The position numbers and the translations under genes were made by a program. A stretch of DNA of 20,606 bases, from assembly GCA_035945515.1 (NCBI GenBank), contig DASZAE010000158.1, forward strand, positions 1 through 20,606, written 5' to 3'. The DNA is from RH2-MAG17b sp035945515 (lineage in GTDB: Bacteria; Acidobacteriota; Terriglobia; UBA7540). The notes below the pieces were generated by a model that worked only from the letters and a program-made list of their open reading frames with translations, was not told the DNA's origin and made no database searches. Below are positions 1 to 6,775 of the stretch, in pieces. Numbering within the stretch: position 1 is the first letter of the stretch; each line of letters begins with the position of its first letter.

Positions 1-603
1 GCAATGGATGAGTCTGCCATCCCGCAGAACAACAACGACCTCGACGCCGAAAAAGGTCTGGGTTGCAACGTGCCGCTGCGCTTTATTGTGAGCGTGGTTT
101 ACGACGTGCCGGGCTGGAAGCGCGGCGCGTGGGCGCGGCGGCTGACCTCAGGCTGGAATTTCGCAACCATCTACCAGGCGCAATCCGGGATGCCGATGAC
201 GGTTTCCGTCTTCGGCGATACCGCAAATGCGGGCACGTTGCTGGGTGAAAACCCCATCCGCGCGAACGTCACCGGCCAGCCGCTTTTCCCCGCCGGCACG
301 CAAAATGCAACGCTATGGTTCAATCCTGCCGCGTTCTCGACGCCGGCGGCCTACACCTTCGGGAATGCAGGCCGCAATACGGTGCAGAGTCCGGGAATGC
401 AGACGATGGATTTGGCGCTCACGCGCCAGTTCGCAGTAACGGAGCGAATCAAACTTCAGATGCGGGCTGAGCTTTTTAACGGCCTCAACCATACGAATCT
501 CGGCACGCCGAACCGCTACGTCAACGAGCCGCAGTTCGGCAGCATCACGATGGCGATGACGCCGGGGCGCGAGGCTCAGCTTAGCGCGCGGCTGACCTTC
601 TGA
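1..603 (+). CDS. TonB-dependent receptor (Oar-like), C-terminal fragment
   Basis: The frame is open at the left edge, so this is the last 200 or so residues of a longer outer-membrane protein. The ATG at position 4 is probably internal. The fragment has alternating aromatic and hydrophobic beta-strand patterns (for example SGWNFATIYQAQSGMP), an ELFNGLNHTNLGTPN stretch, and ends in ARLTF, a C-terminal Phe typical of a BAM-recognised beta-barrel. These patterns are common in the large acidobacterial TonB-dependent receptors that carry an N-terminal carboxypeptidase-regulatory-like domain. The expected role is TonB-driven uptake of a large substrate across the outer membrane; the substrate cannot be told. 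It converges on the MlaD gene with only 11 bases between stop codons. The N-terminal plug lies outside the window, so the family is assigned from the barrel end alone. Confidence 0.8.
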   Translation, partial: AMDESAIPQNNNDLDAEKGLGCNVPLRFIVSVVYDVPGWKRGAWARRLTSGWNFATIYQAQSGMPMTVSVFGDTANAGTLLGENPIRANVTGQPLFPAGTQNATLWFNPAAFSTPAAYTFGNAGRNTVQSPGMQTMDLALTRQFAVTERIKLQMRAELFNGLNHTNLGTPNRYVNEPQFGSITMAMTPGREAQLSARLTF

Positions 604-614
604 CGCTGCACAAA

Positions 615-1691
615 TCAGAAAATATGCACGTGAAGCGTGAGATACTTCTTCGGCGTCTTGCGGAATTCGTCGAGGAATTCGCGCAACGACTCGGAGCTAT
701 CCGTAAGATTGTTGTAAAGCTTGGTGTCGGTCGAGAGCAGCCCAAGCGATCCTTGGCCTTTAGCCATTCGACCCGTAATGGTATCAATGTTGGCGGCCGC
801 CTCATTGAAGCGGTCATAAAGCTGCGGGTCTTTAGCCAGTTTGCCGAGCGTTCCATTGCCCTGGTTGATGCTTGTCACAAGGTCTCTGGCTTCAGTGATG
901 GTTTTGTCCAGATTGTCGTACACGGAGGGGTTGTTGAGAAGCTTACCCACGGTTCCATTGCCGTGCTGGATTTGGTCCATCATGCCGTTGGCGCGGTCAA
1001 GCGTGCCATTCAACTTTTGGTAGAGTGCATCATTCGAGACAAGCTGGCCGATGGTTCCTTGCCCTTGCGAAATTTTATTCATCATGTCCTGTAATTTGGC
1101 CACGGTGTCATTCATCCGGTTGTAGAGCGATGCGTCGTAGATAAATTTCCCGACCGTGCCTTTACCTGTGGTGATCTGGCTCGTTACGTCGTTTAACTTA
1201 TTGGAGAGATCCGTAAGGTTAGTAAGCACGTCGTTCGCATTCTGCACAATCTGCTTGATGTCGCCCGACTGCTGCGTCTTTACCACGCTGCCGGGCGCGA
1301 TCTCGGATGCGGCGACGGTGCCGCGCGTGATGTTGACAAATCCCTCGCCCAGCAAGCCGGCCGTCTCAATACTGGCTACAGAGTCGCCGCGAATATCGGG
1401 CTGATAGCGGCGCCCGATCCTCATCACCACCAAAACGGCGCGTTTGGGGTCTTTGTAGGGCGACAGGCGGATATCGCTGACACTGCCCACGGGCACGCCC
1501 GCCAGTTGCACCTGGGCGCCCGCTTGCAGGCCCTGCGCTTCGGGGAAATATGCTTTGAGCGTGTATTGGCTGGTGAAGAACCCTACGTGGCCGCTGACAA
1601 AGAAAAGGCCTACTACCAGGATGATCAAGGCAATCGCTACCATCAATCCCACGCGAAGCTGACTCCATGTGAGTTCTTTGCGCTGAGGCAT
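615..1691 (-). CDS. MlaD/MCE-family lipid-transport substrate-binding protein with five 34-residue repeats
   Basis: 358-residue inner-membrane-anchored periplasmic protein of a Mla/Mce-type lipid ABC transport system. Residues 13-39 form one membrane helix (VGLMVAIALIILVVGLFFVSG). Residues 42-125 are a single MCE domain, including GLQAGAQVQLAGVPVGSV and the GLLGEGFVNI signature. The C-terminal half holds five repeats starting at G176, G210, G244, G278 and G312, exactly 34 residues apart, each beginning G-x-G-(T/S)-(V/I/L)-G and followed by an LY..LN-like segment; they probably form an extended helical stalk. The ATG has a good ribosome site (GGAGA, 6 bases upstream). The ATPase gene lies upstream on the same strand, separated by 261 bases that contain a palindromic element. 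E. coli MlaD is about 180 residues, so this is a long-tailed form. Family assignment is firm; the lipid substrate is unknown. Confidence 0.9.
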   Translation of the reverse strand: MPQRKELTWSQLRVGLMVAIALIILVVGLFFVSGHVGFFTSQYTLKAYFPEAQGLQAGAQVQLAGVPVGSVSDIRLSPYKDPKRAVLVVMRIGRRYQPDIRGDSVASIETAGLLGEGFVNITRGTVAASEIAPGSVVKTQQSGDIKQIVQNANDVLTNLTDLSNKLNDVTSQITTGKGTVGKFIYDASLYNRMNDTVAKLQDMMNKISQGQGTIGQLVSNDALYQKLNGTLDRANGMMDQIQHGNGTVGKLLNNPSVYDNLDKTITEARDLVTSINQGNGTLGKLAKDPQLYDRFNEAAANIDTITGRMAKGQGSLGLLSTDTKLYNNLTDSSESLREFLDEFRKTPKKYLTLHVHIF

Positions 1692-1792
1692 ATTTTATCT
1701 CCATTTCAGCGGATTTGAAGGGTGTTCGTCATCAGGTTCATGTCTGAACCCGTAAGGGCCGGCGGCAATGGCAATTGCTCTCATTTTTATTT

Positions 1793-1927
1793 TAATAAGG
1801 ATTACAAATTATAGTGACAATTTTTTCTGTAACGGCGCTCTCTGAGCGCCGCCGTTTTAAGTACCGGCCGGCGGCCAGAGGCCGCCGCTACAATATTTGT
1901 CGTCACTATAATTTGTAATCCTCAATA
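1793..1927. mobile_element. MITE-like palindromic element, copy 1
   Basis: 135-bp non-coding element bounded by TA on both sides. The right end read inward on the minus strand is TTGAGGATTACAAATTATAG; the left end matches after its first bases (ATAAGG in place of TTGAGG). Inside are two GC-rich hairpins: one around GGCGCTC/GAGCGCC and one around CGGCGGCC/GGCCGCCG. Near-identical copies lie at 14577-14700 and 16244-16378 in the same orientation. No coding capacity. It sits between the MlaF and MlaD genes, so read-through transcripts of that operon would contain it. TA flanks suggest a Tc1/mariner-IS630-type mover acting in trans, which is an inference. Confidence 0.85.
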
Positions 1928-1952
1928 ATCGAAAGCAGCACCTTTGGGTTTG

Positions 1953-2774
1953 TCAGGAAATAAACTCGAGCAGATAGGGATCGCGGCTCTGGATGAGATC
2001 ATCCCGCTTTCCCCAAAAATAAACGCGTTGATCCCGCAGGACCATGAACCAGGTTGATGGCTTCGAAGCGTCACGAGGCTCCCCAATCTTCTGGTGGCCC
2101 TGAGAAAAGAAAACATTGCTCAGGAAAAAGGCGTCCTGCACGCGCTGCGTCACCACAATCGACGCCACGCCATTCAGGTCGCGCAGCTTGGCAATCAGGA
2201 TGTTGATCGTGTTAGCGGTCACGGGGTCGAGGCCTGCTGTGGGCGAGTCGTAGAGCATAATGCCCGGACGGGTCACGATAGCGCGAGCTACGGACACCCG
2301 GCGGCGCATTCCGCCGGAAAGCTCCGCCGGCATCTTATCAATCGCGTCCTCCATCTCTACAAAACCTAGCACCTGCAACACGGCCTGCTCAATTTTCTCT
2401 TCGTCAGCGCGCTTTCCGGATTCTCGCATCGGATAAGCGACATTCTCATAAACGGAGAGGGAATCGAAGAGCGCGCCCTCCTGAAAAACAATGCCCATGC
2501 GTTTGCGAAGTTCGTTCAGCGCCGCGTTTCCCAGCGTGGCCGTGTCTTCGCCCTCGATCAAAATACGCCCTGAATCCGGCTTAAGCAGCGTGGCGGCAAG
2601 TTTGAGCAGCACTGACTTTCCTGACCCCGTCACCCCAAGAAGGATAAGCGTTTCCCCCCCGCCTAAACGGAAGGAAACATCTGTGAGTACTTGCTTATCG
2701 CCAAAAGAGATGGAAACGCCGGAGAATTCGATGGGAGTGGTTGACGTCACAGTAGGTCGTTGGATCGCAGCCAC
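1953..2774 (-). CDS. MlaF-like ABC transporter ATP-binding protein
   Basis: 273-residue cytoplasmic ATPase predicted to power lipid movement with the MCE protein encoded downstream. Visible motifs: Walker A GVTGSGKS at 47-54 (K53), Q-loop VFQEGALFDSLSVYENVAYP around Q98, ABC signature LSGGM at 152-156, and Walker B IMLYDSPTAGLDP at 172-184. The VFQEGALFDS and YENVAYP segments are typical of MlaF/Mkl-type ATPases. Two catalytic positions differ from the norm: the Glu after the Walker B Asp is Ser177, and the H-loop His is Gln210 (VVTQR). The GTG start at 2774 has no clear Shine-Dalgarno; a second GTG at 2750 is possible. No MlaE permease lies next to it. A conventional ATPase is the family expectation, but these substitutions predict slow hydrolysis. 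Confidence 0.88.
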   Translation of the reverse strand: MAAIQRPTVTSTTPIEFSGVSISFGDKQVLTDVSFRLGGGETLILLGVTGSGKSVLLKLAATLLKPDSGRILIEGEDTATLGNAALNELRKRMGIVFQEGALFDSLSVYENVAYPMRESGKRADEEKIEQAVLQVLGFVEMEDAIDKMPAELSGGMRRRVSVARAIVTRPGIMLYDSPTAGLDPVTANTINILIAKLRDLNGVASIVVTQRVQDAFFLSNVFFSQGHQKIGEPRDASKPSTWFMVLRDQRVYFWGKRDDLIQSRDPYLLEFIS

Positions 2775-2941
2775 AACATGAATGTGGCAATGCTGGATTC
2801 TCCTTCGCTGGCGCTCAACATCTTCTATTCTATCAGCCGTTCATCCGCCTGTGCGATAAAGTGGCGCCCGGCCCGGATCTTCCATTCGTTGCTGAAATCA
2901 TGAAGCGCGGCAAGGTCTGGGAGTGTGATGAAGATCACTGG

Positions 2942-3162
2942 CCCCAATACTGTTCACTTAGGAGCGCCGGCCCACCGCTTTGTATCAGGGCACGGTTTCA
3001 ACCGTGCCGAAACAGGGCAGAAAAGATGACGGCTTTAGCCGCTGATTTATCAGGGGCTAAAGCCCAAACCTAGGTAAAGCCTCTTGCGGCACGGTTGAAA
3101 CCGTGCCCTGATACAAAACAGCCGCCAAGAACCCTTTTCGATTTAAATGAACAGTATTGAGG
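2942..3162. repeat. Outer inverted-repeat element, apparently interrupted by a second element
   Basis: The ends are an imperfect 18-bp inverted repeat: CCCCAATACTGTTCACTT at 2942-2959 and the reverse complement of CCTCAATACTGTTCATTT at 3145-3162, matching at 16 of 18 positions. The middle is occupied by the perfect palindromic element at 2979-3117. The simplest reading is a small element into which another inserted. No gene is supported here; the short open frame at 2861-3073 crosses the repeat. Confidence 0.65.
2979..3117. repeat. Palindromic element with perfect 30-bp inverted ends, each itself a hairpin
   Basis: The arms at 2979-3008 and 3088-3117 are exact reverse complements over 30 bases, beginning TTTGTATCAGGGCACGG. 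Each arm contains GGCACGGTT-TC-AACCGTGCC, so each can also fold alone. Between them lies a third palindrome, GGCTTTAGCC/GGCTAAAGCC, about 3033-3064. Non-coding. It may act as a folded RNA or cruciform, or be a short mobile repeat; copies elsewhere in the genome cannot be seen from here. Confidence 0.8.
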
Positions 3163-3163
3163 C

Positions 3164-3304
3164 TAGTGTCCTGAATCTGAAATTCGCTGCACAATTCTCA
3201 GGGGGGCGGAGCTTTAGCTCCGACATTAACACCCGCTTTTTCATTGCGGCTTCAGCCGCTGAAGACCGAGCATTAAGCTGATGAACTTCTGACTCAGGAC
3301 ACTA
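3164..3304. mobile_element. TA-flanked MITE-like element upstream of the GH31 gene
   Basis: The ends are TA-GTGTCCTGA at 3164 and TCAGGACAC-TA at 3304, with the inverted match continuing imperfectly for about 24 bases. Inside are two small perfect hairpins, CGGAGCT-TT-AGCTCCG (3207-3222) and GCGGCT-TC-AGCCGC (3246-3259). It starts one base after the preceding inverted-repeat element. The sequence is unrelated to the 1793-1927 family but has the same design: TA ends, short inverted termini, internal GC hairpins and no gene. Confidence 0.65.
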
Positions 3305-3333
3305 GATCATTGAAACAGCGCCTGACGACCTTG

Positions 3334-3342
3334 TGCTAAAAT
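3334..3342 (+). promoter_or_regulatory. Possible extended -10 promoter for the GH31 gene
   Basis: TGCTAAAAT fits an extended -10 (TGnTAAAAT) just after the palindromic elements. A TTGAAA lies at 3310-3315, but its 21-base spacing is too long for a standard -35. Transcription would start near 3349, leaving a leader of about 125 bases before the GTG at 3476. Weak evidence. Confidence 0.25.
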
Positions 3343-3475
3343 CCCCGCTATGAATCATACCGTCCATGCGTCCCAATGCAGACTCAGCAACTCCGCGCAT
3401 AACCAACGGGCATTCGCCGCCGGGCCAATCCGGGTTCAGCCAAGAAGAGCGATTAGGGCGATTGGGGAGGCTAAT

Positions 3476-5938
3476 GTGTGTTTGCTGAAAAATACTCTCA
3501 AGCTTCTGGCCGTTCTGATGATCGCTGCGATCCCGCTAACCGCGGCATGGCGGCAGGTGGGCCCGGTGCACGCCTTGCCTCCTCAAGGCGATCAAATGGT
3601 TTTTCGTGGAGAGAATTCCCGGATTGCAATCACCGCGCTCGCGCCATATCTTATCCGCGTTCGCATGGCGGCCAGAGCCAACTTTGATCCCGGCTATTCC
3701 TGGGCGGTAGTGAAAAAGGATTGGCCCCGCGTTCCTGCGGACTTTTCAGGCTCAGGAAATAATCGCGTGTTGAAAACGAGTGATCTCGAAGTTCGAGTTC
3801 AGCTTTCACCCTTTCGCGTCGCCTTCTATGATCCAACGGGGCGATTGATTTCAAAAGATGCTGACCAATGGGGCATGGCTTCTGACGGCAGTGACGTCCG
3901 CTGCTGGAAGTGGATGCCGCCGGATGAACACTATTTCGGCCTGGGCGAAAAGAGCGGCCCGCTGGACAAGCGCGGCCACAATTACGTGATGTGGAATACG
4001 GACTCTTTTGGCTGGGGTGCGACGACCGATCCTCTTTACCAGGATGTTCCTTTCTTTATCGCCCTTCGGGACGGCCGGGCTTATGGGATCTTTTTCGATA
4101 ATACTTACCGCTCCACCTTCGATTTCGGCTCGGAGTTTCGCAACCTGTATTCATTCGGCGCCGAAGGCGGCGAGATGAACTATTACTTCTTCTATGGGCC
4201 TGATCCGAAGGCAGTCCTCGAGCGATTCACAGATTTGGTGGGCCGCTCACCGCTTCCACCGCGATGGGCGCTCGGCTACCAACAGAGCCGCTATAGCTAC
4301 AGTCCTGAGAAACAAGTGCAGTTCATCGCGGATAATTTCCGCGAGCGAAATATTCCCTGCGACGTCATTTATCTTGATATTGCCTACATGGACGGCTACC
4401 GCGTGTTTACGTGGGATAAAACCCGGTTCCCTGACCCTGCGGCAATGACGGCCGGTCTCCGCAAGGAAGGGTTTCGCGTGGTCACGATCCTCGATCCCGG
4501 GATTAAGGTTGATCCGAACTATTGGGTCTATCAGCAGGGCCTCGCAGGTCATGAGTTCGTCACCAATCCAGATGGTTCGATCTACAATGGCGCCGTGTGG
4601 CCGGGCCTCAGCGCATTTCCTGATTTCACGTCTCCAAAAACACGCGAATGGTGGGGATCACTCTATCGCGGGCTGGTTTCCGCCGGCATTGCCGGCTTTT
4701 GGAACGATATGAATGAGCCTTCGGTATTTAATGTGCCCACGAAGACCATGCCCTTGGACACTGCCTTTTACGACCATGGCCTCCACAGCCCCCAAGCAAA
4801 AATTCATAACGTCTATGGGATGTTGATGTCCGAGGCAACGCGCGACGGCGTTCTGCGCCTTCGCCCTAACGAGCGGCCGTTCGTGCTCACCCGCGACACT
4901 TATGCGGGCGGCCAAAGGTATGCCGCCGTATGGACCGGCGATAACACAAGCACCTGGGACCACCTGCGCATCAGCGTCACCGAGTTGATGAACATGGGTC
5001 TCTCGGGCCTTACCTTTGCCGGCGCCGACATTGGCGGATTTGCGGAAAGCCCCAGCCCGGACCTTTACACGAGATGGCTCGAAGCCGGCGTCTTCTACCC
5101 CTTCTGCCGCACTCATACCACGCTCGGCAGCCGCGAGCAGGACCCCTGGTCTTACGGCATCAGGCGCGAAGACATCAATCGCGATTCCATCGACTTGCGA
5201 TATCGCCTTCTTCCTTATTTGTACAATGCCTTTTACCTGTCCTCTCAGACAGGGCTGCCGGTAATGCGCGCTCTTTTGCTCGATTATCCTGATGATCCAA
5301 CCGCCATCCGCCAGGAAGAAGAGTTTCTTTTTGGCGACGACTTGCTGGTGGCGCCCGTGGTCAAAGACGGCGAATGGAAATGGGATGTCTATCTGCCGCG
5401 CGGAGAGTGGTACGACTTCTGGTCCGACCGGCGCTATGAAGGTCCGCGGACGATGACGGTGGATGCGCCACTCAGCAGCATTCCAATTTTTGTTCGCGCC
5501 GGCGCGATTATTCCAACTCAGCAGGTGGTGCAGTATACCGGGCAGGCGCCTATTGACCCTTTGACGTTTGAAATCTATCCAGATGGCAATTCCGCGCGTG
5601 AATACTACGAAGATGACGGCAAGAGCTTCGATTACCAGCATGGCTCATATTTGCGCGAGCAGATTAGCGCCAGACAATCTCCGTCGCGGATCACGATCGA
5701 TATATCCGCGCGCCAAGGCTCTTATCATCCGCCGGCCCGCTCACTTGTGTTGAGGGTTCATGCGCAGCGCGGCGCGCCCCGCGAGATTGATCTTGATGGT
5801 CAGGCGCTCAGCGCGCAGAATTCCTCCCAGTCTCTCAAAATCGCGGCCGAGGGCTGGTACTACGATCCTACGAACGACACGGTTGCAATCAAGTTTCCCG
5901 ACCGTAGGACGGCAGTAACTGCGCGCCTGGAGAAGTGA
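3476..5938 (+). CDS. Secreted glycoside hydrolase family 31 alpha-glycosidase
   Basis: About 820 residues; hydrolyses alpha-linked sugars (alpha-glucosidase or alpha-xylosidase type) by a retaining mechanism. Catalytic signatures are clear: WNDMNEP with nucleophile Asp411, the acid/base Asp489 in WTGDNTSTW, and the substrate-pocket motif GADIGGF (Asp518). The N-terminal galactose-mutarotase-like beta domain (with HYFGLGEKSGPLDKRG), the barrel and the C-terminal beta domains are all present. I chose the GTG at 3476 because GGGGAGG lies 6 bases upstream and the product begins with a signal peptide (MCLLKNTLKLLAVLMIAAIPLTAAW). The frame is open back to an ATG at 3350, but that would put 42 unlikely residues before the signal sequence. 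The product is probably periplasmic or secreted. Exact substrate within GH31 is not decidable by eye. Confidence 0.92.
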   Translation: MCLLKNTLKLLAVLMIAAIPLTAAWRQVGPVHALPPQGDQMVFRGENSRIAITALAPYLIRVRMAARANFDPGYSWAVVKKDWPRVPADFSGSGNNRVLKTSDLEVRVQLSPFRVAFYDPTGRLISKDADQWGMASDGSDVRCWKWMPPDEHYFGLGEKSGPLDKRGHNYVMWNTDSFGWGATTDPLYQDVPFFIALRDGRAYGIFFDNTYRSTFDFGSEFRNLYSFGAEGGEMNYYFFYGPDPKAVLERFTDLVGRSPLPPRWALGYQQSRYSYSPEKQVQFIADNFRERNIPCDVIYLDIAYMDGYRVFTWDKTRFPDPAAMTAGLRKEGFRVVTILDPGIKVDPNYWVYQQGLAGHEFVTNPDGSIYNGAVWPGLSAFPDFTSPKTREWWGSLYRGLVSAGIAGFWNDMNEPSVFNVPTKTMPLDTAFYDHGLHSPQAKIHNVYGMLMSEATRDGVLRLRPNERPFVLTRDTYAGGQRYAAVWTGDNTSTWDHLRISVTELMNMGLSGLTFAGADIGGFAESPSPDLYTRWLEAGVFYPFCRTHTTLGSREQDPWSYGIRREDINRDSIDLRYRLLPYLYNAFYLSSQTGLPVMRALLLDYPDDPTAIRQEEEFLFGDDLLVAPVVKDGEWKWDVYLPRGEWYDFWSDRRYEGPRTMTVDAPLSSIPIFVRAGAIIPTQQVVQYTGQAPIDPLTFEIYPDGNSAREYYEDDGKSFDYQHGSYLREQISARQSPSRITIDISARQGSYHPPARSLVLRVHAQRGAPREIDLDGQALSAQNSSQSLKIAAEGWYYDPTNDTVAIKFPDRRTAVTARLEK

Positions 5939-6194
5939 GGTCTGAACTCCGGATAAAAGCGTATTCTTGAATGTCCTCGCTGGGCGCGACGGCCACTTTC
6001 GGCGCCCGCAAGGGAGACGGCTTCGTGCACACGCAAGCAATGAGGATGGGCAAAAAACAGTGCGCGGTTTTTCGCATCGCTCGATTATGGCTCCCTAGAA
6101 AGAAATCGTCCCATTTATCCCGTTTGTCTCAAAAGTCTCAGAGTGGCGTGCTAGGCTGGATTTGGTGTTCGTCTTATAACCCTGCGGCTGGCGT

Positions 6195-6262
6195 TGTAGC
6201 GGCGGCGTCCTCGCCGCCGGTCTTTACCTCTTGAAAACCGGCGGCCAGAGGCCGCCGCTACA
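6195..6262. repeat. Solo GC-rich repeat core related to the MITE interior
   Basis: 68-bp inverted repeat starting TGTAGCGGCGGC and ending GCCGCCGCTACA. It contains two hairpins, GGCGGC/GCCGCC and CGGCGGCC-AGA-GGCCGCCG. The same layout makes up the middle of the TA-flanked elements (for example 16279-16343), but here the GAGGATTACAAATTATAG ends are absent. A partial relative (GCGGCCAGAGGCC) occurs near 6606-6634. Confidence 0.7.
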
Positions 6263-6412
6263 GCCGAAGTCGAATTTGCTCGTTAGTGCACATGAATATT
6301 GGCTGTAAGCCATTGAACCAAAGCCGGTCAAAAGCGAAAATAGAGCGAATGCACAAAAAAGCATTGTTTTACTTTTTTGCAAACTATTGAAACTAAAGAA
6401 AGATTAGTAACA

Positions 6413-6502
6413 CGAACCGGCGCGAACCGGAGCACGAACCGGACGAAATCAGCATAACTAATTGAAGGTAAATGAATTAGAGAGATTTCCACTACGAACC
6501 GG
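6413..6502. repeat. Cluster of CGAACCGG octamers
   Basis: CGAACCGG occurs at 6413-6420, 6423-6430, 6435-6442 and 6495-6502, and inverted (CCGGTTCG) at 6594-6601. The first three start 10 and 12 bases apart, about one helical turn. They lie roughly 180-360 bases upstream of the CsgG-like gene. They could be operator sites or decayed repeat termini; the sequence alone does not decide. Confidence 0.45.
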
Positions 6503-6551
6503 AGCATTTGTAATAAAACAAAGGAGATGCCAGAGCCAGTCTGGTTCGTTT

Positions 6552-6607
6552 CCGCTTCGTAACCGCTTTTTGGGGGTCAAAAACGGGTTTTTTCCGGTTC
6601 GAAGCGG
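6552..6607. repeat. Long stem-loop upstream of the CsgG-like gene
   Basis: CCGCTTCG-t-AACCG at 6552-6565 pairs with CGGTTCGAAGCGG at 6595-6607: 13 pairs with one bulged base. The loop contains a smaller pairing, TTTTTG (6567-6572) with CAAAAA (6578-6583). It could be a terminator-like or regulatory structure, or part of another palindromic repeat. Confidence 0.5.
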
Positions 6608-6775
6608 GCGGCCAGAGGCCAACGTTACCGCTAGAATGTCACCCACTTGCTTCCCGCGCCTTCCGGGGTTATGATTCGCTCATCGGACCCAAGGTAATTT
6701 CCCACAGCACTGTGGTTTAGAACTTGTTCTCATAGTGGGCCAGCGGTTCCACTTGACGGAGGAGGCACAGGCGCA

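Larger units (their letters stand above)
5939..6775. other. Non-coding stretch between the GH31 and CsgG-like genes
   Basis: About 840 bases with no supportable gene. Short open frames at 5971-6234 (+), 6462-6674 (+) and 6458-6646 (-) have no ribosome site or recognisable domain and run through repeats. The stretch holds a GC-rich repeat core (6195-6262), an A/T-rich patch near 6340-6410, a CGAACCGG cluster (6413-6502) and a long stem-loop (6552-6607). No tRNA-like or classic riboswitch fold was recognised. Confidence 0.6.

Noticed and set aside
2861..3073. 70-codon plus-strand frame upstream of the GH31 gene
   Set aside because: It runs through the nested palindromic element, and has no ribosome site or domain.
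4658..5641. Long open frame (327 codons) on the minus strand inside the GH31 gene
   Set aside because: It is antisense to a clearly conserved catalytic domain, has no recognisable domain, and long antisense frames are expected in GC-rich coding DNA.
5971..6234. 87-codon plus-strand frame after the GH31 gene
   Set aside because: It has no supporting ribosome site or similarity to any family I recognise, and it ends inside the GC-rich repeat core.
6413..6502. CGAACCGG repeats as a possible CRISPR array
   Set aside because: Repeat units are only 8 bases, spacers are 2, 4 and 52 bases, and no cas gene is present.
6458..6674. Overlapping short frames on both strands near the CGAACCGG cluster
   Set aside because: The two frames mirror each other across a stem-loop, and neither has a ribosome site; the sequence looks structural.
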